A stretch of DNA of 64,000 nt from an uncultured Synergistales bacterium (GTDB lineage Bacteria > Synergistota > Synergistia > Synergistales > Aminobacteriaceae), in contig CAJOCL010000014.1 in NCBI GenBank assembly GCA_905233565.1, positions 1 to 64,000 of the forward strand, given 5' to 3'. The notes beneath the pieces were generated by a model. That model made no database searches, had not been told where the DNA came from, and saw only the letters and a list, made by a program, of their open reading frames with translations. The position numbers and the translations under genes are program-made. Shown piece after piece: positions 59,132 through 64,000 of this stretch. The number at the start of each line of letters is the position of its first letter. Position 1 is the stretch's first letter.

Positions 59132-60295
59132 ATGACAATTAAAATTTTGCGTTTGTTATCAGTTTTTGCAATGATATTAATATTTTCGTCATGTTCTTTT
59201 GCGTCAGATGCAGCACAGGCAATAAATAATTTTTCGTTCAATGCCGCAAAAATCATGATGACAAATTCAAGCGGTGATTTCTTTTTTTCACCGTACAGCA
59301 TAATTTCAGCTTTCGGAATGGCTTACGCAGGTGCATCGGGAAAAACGGCCGCAGAAATTGAGCATTCACTGGGAATAAGCAGCGATATTCACGCCTCATT
59401 AGGTAGGCTTATACGCAGTCTTGACGACAGCGGGGTTTTATCCTCTGCCAATCGTATCTGGACTAAAGACGGCCTTAAACTGCACACGAAATTCACGGAC
59501 ACTTTGAGGCTTTATTACGACAGCACGGTAAAAGAACTTGATTTCAAAAACAATACTGAAGCGTCAAGACAGGAGATCAACGGCTGGATAAGCGACAGGA
59601 CAAACGGAAGGATTCAAAATCTTCTGCAGACGTTAGACCCCGCAACAAGAATGATTTTGACAAATGCAGTATATTTCAATGCTGAATGGTCAAAAAAATT
59701 CAACAAGAAAAGGACAGCAAACGAAAAATTTTATAATGACGGCGATAACTTTATCGAAGTAGAAATGATGAAGGCAAACAGTAATTTTATGTTTTCAGAA
59801 TTTGACGGCGTTAAAATAATCGCGCTGCCTTATAAAAGCTGCGGCCTTTCAATGATTGCCGTATTGCCGCCCAAAGAAACCCCCGATGTCCTGAAAAATA
59901 TTAATTCTGAAATTCTAGGACAATGGATTGAGGCAATGACGCTGTATGACGTTGATTTATGGCTTCCCAAGTTCAGGACTGAAAACAGATACGAGTTAAA
60001 GCCTGTATTCGAGGCGTTAGGGGTTAATCTTGCCTTCACGAACAGTGCTGATTTTTCAGGAATTACGGACGAAGAGCCGCTGAAGATTGATGAAGTTATA
60101 CACCAGACGTTCATACAGGTTGACGAGGAAAGAACGGAAGCCGCCGCAGCTACTGCAATTCCAATGCTTGCCGGTTCTGCAATGCCGGTTAAGCATCCGA
60201 AGGCAGAATTTCACGCTGACCGCCCATTCATGTATTTCATAAGGCATGACAATACGGGAACAATATTATTCATGGGTCTTCAGTCATTCAAATAA
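59132..60295 (+). CDS. Secreted serpin-family protease inhibitor
   Basis: A 387-aa serpin with an N-terminal signal (LLSVFAMILIFSSCSFAS; a Cys at the end of the hydrophobic run could be a lipobox, or cleavage may follow SFA). The serpin fold is visible throughout: FFFSPYSIISAFGMAYAGASGKTAAEIEHSLG, INGWISDRTNGRIQNLL, LTNAVYFNAEWSKKF, LPKFRTENRYELKPVFEALGV, and the shutter/terminal RPFMYFIRHDNTGTILFMG. The reactive-loop hinge is EERTEAAAATA (332-342), with Arg334 for the usual Gly; the small-residue stretch is kept, so an inhibitory protein is likely, with the scissile bond near LAGS. Target protease unknown; a host or gut protease is plausible. Confidence 0.93.
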   Translation: MTIKILRLLSVFAMILIFSSCSFASDAAQAINNFSFNAAKIMMTNSSGDFFFSPYSIISAFGMAYAGASGKTAAEIEHSLGISSDIHASLGRLIRSLDDSGVLSSANRIWTKDGLKLHTKFTDTLRLYYDSTVKELDFKNNTEASRQEINGWISDRTNGRIQNLLQTLDPATRMILTNAVYFNAEWSKKFNKKRTANEKFYNDGDNFIEVEMMKANSNFMFSEFDGVKIIALPYKSCGLSMIAVLPPKETPDVLKNINSEILGQWIEAMTLYDVDLWLPKFRTENRYELKPVFEALGVNLAFTNSADFSGITDEEPLKIDEVIHQTFIQVDEERTEAAAATAIPMLAGSAMPVKHPKAEFHADRPFMYFIRHDNTGTILFMGLQSFK

Positions 60296-60309
60296 ATAAG
60301 CAAATAAAC

Positions 60310-60357
60310 AAAAAAAATCCCCCTCAGCAGGAATCAAAGCGAGGGGGAAAATTTTTT
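60310..60357. terminator. Bidirectional terminator between serpin and DJ-1 genes
   Basis: TCCCCCTC (60318-60325) and GAGGGGGA (60341-60348) form an 8-bp stem flanked by an A run on the left and a T run on the right, serving both convergent genes. Confidence 0.85.
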
Positions 60358-60362
60358 ATGTG

Positions 60363-60917
60363 CTAAGCTCTATAGACTAACGGAATCAAGAACGCTTCAG
60401 CAACTTCATCGGACATGGCCTTACCCTCAAGAAGTTCAAGAAGTTTCAGCGCAAAGAACGGAGTTACCGCAGGACCTTTAGCAGTAGTGATATTTCCGTC
60501 AGTTTCAACGATGTTATGGCCGACTTTTGCACCCTCAAGATGAGACTCAAGGCCGGGATAACATACTGCGGTTTTTCCGTGAAGCACTCCTGCGCGTCCG
60601 AGTGCTGCGGGGGCGGCACATATTGCACCGATTAATTTTCCTTCAGCGTTGTATTTTTTCACGAGTTCCTGAAGACCGTCATGGTTTTTGATCTCAAGAG
60701 TTCCGCCGGGAAGTATTATCATGTCGAACTTTTGATCTTTAACTTCATTGAACATTGCATCGGCTCTTACCGGGATTTTGTTTTTGCTGATTACTTCCTG
60801 ACGCGGCATTAAAGATGCTGTTGTTACGACAATCCCTCCGCGCCTGAGAATATCAACGGTTGTGAGTGCTTCCGTCTCCTCAAAACCGTCAATCAGAAAT
60901 ATAGCTGCTGTTTTCAT
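60363..60917 (-). CDS. DJ-1/PfpI-family protein (YajL-like)
   Basis: A 184-aa cytosolic protein with the class I glutaminase-like fold. AIFLIDGFEETEALTTVDIL contains the conserved Glu, and the nucleophile elbow is IGAICAAPAALG with the reactive Cys. CYPGLESHL, VETDGNITTAKGPAVTPFFALKLLELL complete the DJ-1 signature. Likely roles are protein or metabolite repair after glycation or oxidation. Start is ATG at 60917, with GAGGTGAT upstream; the frame stays open further upstream without support. Confidence 0.92.
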   Translation of the reverse strand: MKTAAIFLIDGFEETEALTTVDILRRGGIVVTTASLMPRQEVISKNKIPVRADAMFNEVKDQKFDMIILPGGTLEIKNHDGLQELVKKYNAEGKLIGAICAAPAALGRAGVLHGKTAVCYPGLESHLEGAKVGHNIVETDGNITTAKGPAVTPFFALKLLELLEGKAMSDEVAEAFLIPLVYRA

Positions 60918-60991
60918 GATTATAATCACCTCATAAAAAGAAATTATTACATGCAAAATTTTAACATCAATATTTTTGAACGTTTTAATAA

Positions 60992-61000
60992 TGTTATCAT
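60992..61000 (+). promoter_or_regulatory. Possible extended -10 promoter of the YbaK gene
   Basis: TGTTATCAT lies 31 bases before ATG 61031 in the divergent gap with the DJ-1 gene. Confidence 0.4.
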
Positions 61001-61030
61001 ATTTGTAAATTACAGAGAGGTGCAAAAAAT

Positions 61031-61504
61031 ATGAATCCTGTTGATAAAGTAAGGCAGACACTTGACAATAAGGGAGCGTCTGATATTGAGATTAGGATTG
61101 TTGACAGTACGATATTCACAGTTGACGATGCAGCAAAAACGATCGGAGTTCCGCCCTCAGAAATATTGAAGAGCCTGATTTTCATTCTTGACAAGACAAC
61201 TCCATGTCTTGTTCTTATGAGCGGTTCTAACCGTGTCGATTCAAAATCAGCGGCTCAGGCACTCGGAGGAAAGCGCGGAAGAATGATGCCACCTGATGAA
61301 GTTTATGAACGTTACGGGTATCATGTCGGAGGAGTTCCGCCTTTAGGCTATGATGAGGAATTGAGAGCGGTAATTGATGAAGATTTATTCAAATATAAAA
61401 TTGTCTGGTCGGCAGCAGGGACGGATCACGCGTTTTTCCCTGTTGAACCTGAAAGGCTGATGAAATTAACTCACGGGATAAAGGCGAAAATCAAGAAGGA
61501 TTAA
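61031..61504 (+). CDS. YbaK/ProX-type aminoacyl-tRNA deacylase
   Basis: A 157-aa trans-editing enzyme. The fold is shown by STIFTVDDAAKTIGVPPSEILKSLIF with the catalytic Lys, LVLMSGSNRVDSKSAAQALG, VGGVPPLGYDEELRAVIDEDL and IVWSAAGTDHAFFPVEPERLMKLT. Members remove wrongly charged amino acids (Cys, Ala or others) from tRNAPro and tRNACys; specificity cannot be read here. GAGAGGTG precedes the ATG. Confidence 0.92.
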   Translation: MNPVDKVRQTLDNKGASDIEIRIVDSTIFTVDDAAKTIGVPPSEILKSLIFILDKTTPCLVLMSGSNRVDSKSAAQALGGKRGRMMPPDEVYERYGYHVGGVPPLGYDEELRAVIDEDLFKYKIVWSAAGTDHAFFPVEPERLMKLTHGIKAKIKKD

Positions 61505-61515
61505 AACACAAAAAT

Positions 61516-61552
61516 TCTCCCGAAGTCGTGATGATTGCGGGAGATTATTTTA
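61516..61552. terminator. Terminator between convergent genes
   Basis: TCTCCCG (61516-61522) and CGGGAGA (61538-61544) form a 7-bp stem followed by TTATTTT. Confidence 0.7.
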
Positions 61553-61553
61553 A

Positions 61554-61946
61554 TTATCTGGCTGCAAGTTTAGCGTCAATTAATGCCTCGATTTGCTCAA
61601 TAGTTATTGTAGGCTGAGGCTGGGGATTGGGCTGAGGTTTCAGAAATCTGCTCACAATTTTTGTTATCGGTGCAATAAAGACAGAAAGACCGATAATCAA
61701 TGCAATAAAAGCTATTCCCATACTTACATAATTTTGAAGGCTGGCAATTTGCTGTTCAACACCGCCTATTCTGCTTTCAATAGCATCAATACGGCCTCTG
61801 AGAACTACGACCTGTGCTTCAAGTGTATTAAATCTTGTATTAAACTCCTTTATGACAGCCTCATTGCCTAATCTTATTTCAGCAATTAACGCCCTTTGAT
61901 CCGCCGTGTAAACGTCCCTGCGCAGATAAATATCATCACTTGCCAT
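61554..61946 (-). CDS. Coiled-coil, single-helix membrane protein, unknown function
   Basis: A 130-aa protein. Residues about 17-72 are a heptad-like coiled coil (ALIAEIRLGNEAVIKEFNTR, LEAQVVVLRGRIDAIESRI, VEQQIASLQNYV), followed by a membrane helix (75-95, MGIAFIALIIGLSVFIAPI) and a Pro/Gln-rich tail (KPQPNPQPQPT) ending in a short helix. The plan resembles small proteins found with phage or type II systems, but no such context exists here. GAGGGTG lies before the ATG at 61946. Function unknown. Confidence 0.75.
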   Translation of the reverse strand: MASDDIYLRRDVYTADQRALIAEIRLGNEAVIKEFNTRFNTLEAQVVVLRGRIDAIESRIGGVEQQIASLQNYVSMGIAFIALIIGLSVFIAPITKIVSRFLKPQPNPQPQPTITIEQIEALIDAKLAAR

Positions 61947-62000
61947 TTCGATTCACCCTCTTTAATTGATTTATCATTATTCTATCATGAGCGAAAATTT

Positions 62001-62009
62001 TGCTATGAT
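62001..62009 (+). promoter_or_regulatory. Probable extended -10 promoter of the MATE gene
   Basis: TGCTATGAT lies 37 bases before ATG 62046; GGAG follows at a usable distance before the start. Confidence 0.45.
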
Positions 62010-62045
62010 TAACGCTATATTAATTAAAGGAGCGATTATTTTCAC

Positions 62046-63410
62046 ATGAATACAGAACATCACAACAACCGCGAAATCTTTGAAACTTGGCCGATACCTA
62101 AGGCATTAACTGAACTTGCACTCCCGATGATATTCGGACAGTTAATAATATTAATCTATAACCTTGCTGATACGTTTTTCATCGGACGCACTAACAATCC
62201 CTTAATGGTTGCCGGAGTATCGTTGCTGCTCCCGGTCTTCAATATATCAATAACATTCGCAAACCTCTTCGGCATAGGCGGAGGAACTCTAATATCACGC
62301 CTGATGGGTGCAGGAAAAGACATCGAGGCTAAAACTGTATCATCATTCTGTTTTTACATGGCCATAATATCAGCCGGGATATTCTCGCTCTCAATGTATA
62401 TCTTCATGGCTCCCGTACTTCGTCTTTTAGGTGCAAGCAATGACACTATTATTTATGCTGAACAGTATACATTCTGCGTAATAGTTCTGGGCGCAGTCCC
62501 CACAATATTATCCATGACGCTCAGCAATTTACTGCGAAGTACAGGTTACGCAAAACAGGCAGGTTTCGGCGTATCAATGGGCGGAATAATAAACATATTT
62601 CTTGATCCTTTATTCATGTTCGTGTTACTTCCTAAAGGTTACGAGGTTTTAGGAGCAGGGATTGCCACGATGTTATCAAACGTTATTATTTGTGCATATT
62701 TTTTGATCGTCATTTACAGGTTGAAAGACAAAACTATTCTTTCACTCTCAATCTTGAACGTAATACCATCAAAAAGTAACATTTATTCCGTATTTTTTGT
62801 TGGCGTTCCTGCTGCCGTTGCCGTAACTCTCTTTGACATAACTTATATTATTATTGATAAGCTCGCTTCAGGTTACGGAGATATTCCGCTCGCTGCCGTC
62901 GGTATTGTCCTTAAAGCCGAAAGACTTCCGTTAAATATAGGAATCGGGCTTTGTCAGGGAATGATGCCGCTTGCAGGATATAATTACTCATCGGGAAACT
63001 TTGCAAGAATGAGGGAAAGCGTTAATTTTTCGCGTCTTGTAGGGCTTATATTCGGTGTCGTCAGCGTCTTAATGTATGAATTTTTCGCACCCTACATAAT
63101 GAGAATATTTATTGAAGATCCCCAGACTGTCGAACTCGGTACTCACTTCCTGAGAGCCAGAAGCCTCGCAACTCCTTTCATGTTCATGTGTTTTCACCTC
63201 GTCAATTTTTTTCAGGCCGTTGGCCACGGCGGAAAGGCTTTAGCTTTGGGGTCTGCAAGATGGCTCGTCTTTAACATTCCTTTATTGTTCATAATGAATT
63301 ATTTATTCGGAATGTACGGCATCGTCTGGACTCAGGTTGTTGCTGATATTATGATGGCTTCAGTATCGCTTTATGTTTACAGGAGATTTGTTTCACAGTA
63401 TAAATTCTAA
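62046..63410 (+). CDS. MATE-family multidrug/cation efflux transporter
   Basis: A 454-aa inner-membrane protein with about 12 membrane helices in two homologous halves. The N-terminal half opens with PKALTELALPMIFGQLIILIYNLADTFFIGR, followed by the family string GIGGGTLISRLMGAGK; the second half has GVPAAVAVTLFDITYIIIDKLAS and LPLNIGIGLCQGMMPLAGYNYSSGNFARMR. It exports drugs or metabolites using H+ or Na+. Substrate unknown. Confidence 0.93.
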   Translation: MNTEHHNNREIFETWPIPKALTELALPMIFGQLIILIYNLADTFFIGRTNNPLMVAGVSLLLPVFNISITFANLFGIGGGTLISRLMGAGKDIEAKTVSSFCFYMAIISAGIFSLSMYIFMAPVLRLLGASNDTIIYAEQYTFCVIVLGAVPTILSMTLSNLLRSTGYAKQAGFGVSMGGIINIFLDPLFMFVLLPKGYEVLGAGIATMLSNVIICAYFLIVIYRLKDKTILSLSILNVIPSKSNIYSVFFVGVPAAVAVTLFDITYIIIDKLASGYGDIPLAAVGIVLKAERLPLNIGIGLCQGMMPLAGYNYSSGNFARMRESVNFSRLVGLIFGVVSVLMYEFFAPYIMRIFIEDPQTVELGTHFLRARSLATPFMFMCFHLVNFFQAVGHGGKALALGSARWLVFNIPLLFIMNYLFGMYGIVWTQVVADIMMASVSLYVYRRFVSQYKF

Positions 63411-63436
63411 AAAACATCAGCTGCATTTTAGAAATC

Positions 63437-63445
63437 TGCTATAAT
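63437..63445 (+). promoter_or_regulatory. Extended -10 promoter of the last gene
   Basis: TGCTATAAT lies 48 bases before ATG 63493; AGAAAGAAGG precedes the start. Confidence 0.55.
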
Positions 63446-63492
63446 CCTAGCGATTTTTATAAGATCAAGCAGTAAAGAAAGAAGGTTAAAAA

Positions 63493-64000
63493 ATGAAGTT
63501 ATTCAAGTTAAAAACATTTCAATTTTTTCTGTCATTGCTAATTTTAACGGTGATGACATTTCCTGCAAATGCCAATGATTTTTCGGCGCTCGGGCGCAGT
63601 CAGTCAGCAGGCAGAATTATCCACAGCGTTTCAGATACGGCCTATCTTAACAAGAGCGGCAAGACAATAACGGAAAAGGCAATATCCGCCCTAACTTCTG
63701 CTGATTACGGGAAAACGGGTCTAATTGCTGACGGAAATTCAAGGCTCATTCTTCGTTACAGATCATCACAGCCCGGCACTGTAACATTCAGCCTCTCCCC
63801 CTCAATACCGGGCGCCAAGCTCGAAAGTTTAACCGGCAGGCAGAACATAACATCAGCATTAAGCACGGTGAACACAAGCAATGATTATCAGGTCTCTGCG
63901 GTACTCATTGCCCCAGAAGCATGGCCGACAGGAATTTCATATCCCAAAGGAAATTTCACGGTAACGGCAACTTTCGCCCCCTCAAACGGCGGCGCTGCAG
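63493..64000 (+). CDS. Secreted protein, C-terminus beyond the window
   Basis: The ATG at 63493 opens 169 codons that run off the window. The first 28 residues form a signal peptide (KTFQFFLSLLILTVMTFPANA), followed by a Ser/Thr/Ala-rich extracellular region with probable beta strands (SRLILRYRSSQPGTVTFSLS, YPKGNFTVTATFAPS). No domain is recognised. It may be another cell-surface protein with a Synergist-CTERM-like end, which cannot be checked here. Confidence 0.75.
   Translation, partial: MKLFKLKTFQFFLSLLILTVMTFPANANDFSALGRSQSAGRIIHSVSDTAYLNKSGKTITEKAISALTSADYGKTGLIADGNSRLILRYRSSQPGTVTFSLSPSIPGAKLESLTGRQNITSALSTVNTSNDYQVSAVLIAPEAWPTGISYPKGNFTVTATFAPSNGGAA

Overview
The window is a stretch of bacterial chromosome, most likely from an uncultured, anaerobic, gut-type member of the Synergistota. 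The reasons are: a C-terminal anchor that looks like the Synergist-CTERM sorting signal (gene at 12576-13244); an [FeFe] hydrogenase with a flavin/Fe-S partner; flagellar FlgA, which implies an outer membrane; a LarB protein; and a division cluster ordered mltG-ftsK-murC-murB-ftsQ-ftsA-ftsZ-SPOR. The assignment is inference from gene content, not from a marker-gene search. Genes are dense and mostly on the + strand, with overlapping stop/start junctions, many TTG start codons, and promoters of the extended -10 type (TGnTATAAT) with little visible -35.

Layout. 1-300: right end of a TnpB-type transposon, a terminator and tRNA-Ser. 300-7000: a methyltransferase, a sirtuin, an orphan antitoxin-like peptide, an unknown 473-aa protein, MetA (homoserine acetyltransferase type), a decayed gene, a GT2 glycosyltransferase and an unusually short UvrC. 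7077-10654: hydrogenase pair. 10733-20042: SMUG1-type uracil-DNA glycosylase, acylphosphatase, LarB, the Synergist-CTERM protein, MreB/Mbl with FlgF, FlgG and FlgA, PrmA, MtaB and a lone Hsp70-type ATPase. 20065-31598: peptidoglycan and division cluster followed by FolC. 31589-34400: a hydrolase and a TnpB graveyard (one pseudogene, one internally shortened TnpB). 34412-39625: MgtE, two solute-binding proteins whose lobes are in swapped order, a PIN toxin-antitoxin pair, and an amino-acid ABC permease and ATPase. 39730-56456: two FtsH proteases bracketing tRNA-Gln, GlmU, Prs, a nucleoside kinase, NIF3, TrpS, a type II restriction-modification pair, ScpA/ScpB, a pseudouridine synthase, HDOD, Cmk, PlsC, YicC and Gmk. 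56500-64000: a decayed GNAT toxin-antitoxin locus, CobJ and TrmFO on the minus strand, a secreted serpin, a DJ-1 protein, a YbaK deacylase, a coiled-coil membrane protein, a MATE exporter and the start of a secreted protein cut by the window edge.

Most genes are housekeeping: envelope growth and division, chromosome segregation, tRNA modification, precursor supply. The points most worth attention are a FtsK-family protein in the division cluster whose Walker A lysine and Walker B aspartate are both replaced, the two solute-binding proteins with permuted lobes, the hydrogenase fused-partner arrangement, a UvrC lacking about 115 central residues, and a TnpB lacking its central beta-barrel region. 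I found no CRISPR array, rRNA operon, prophage or clear riboswitch.
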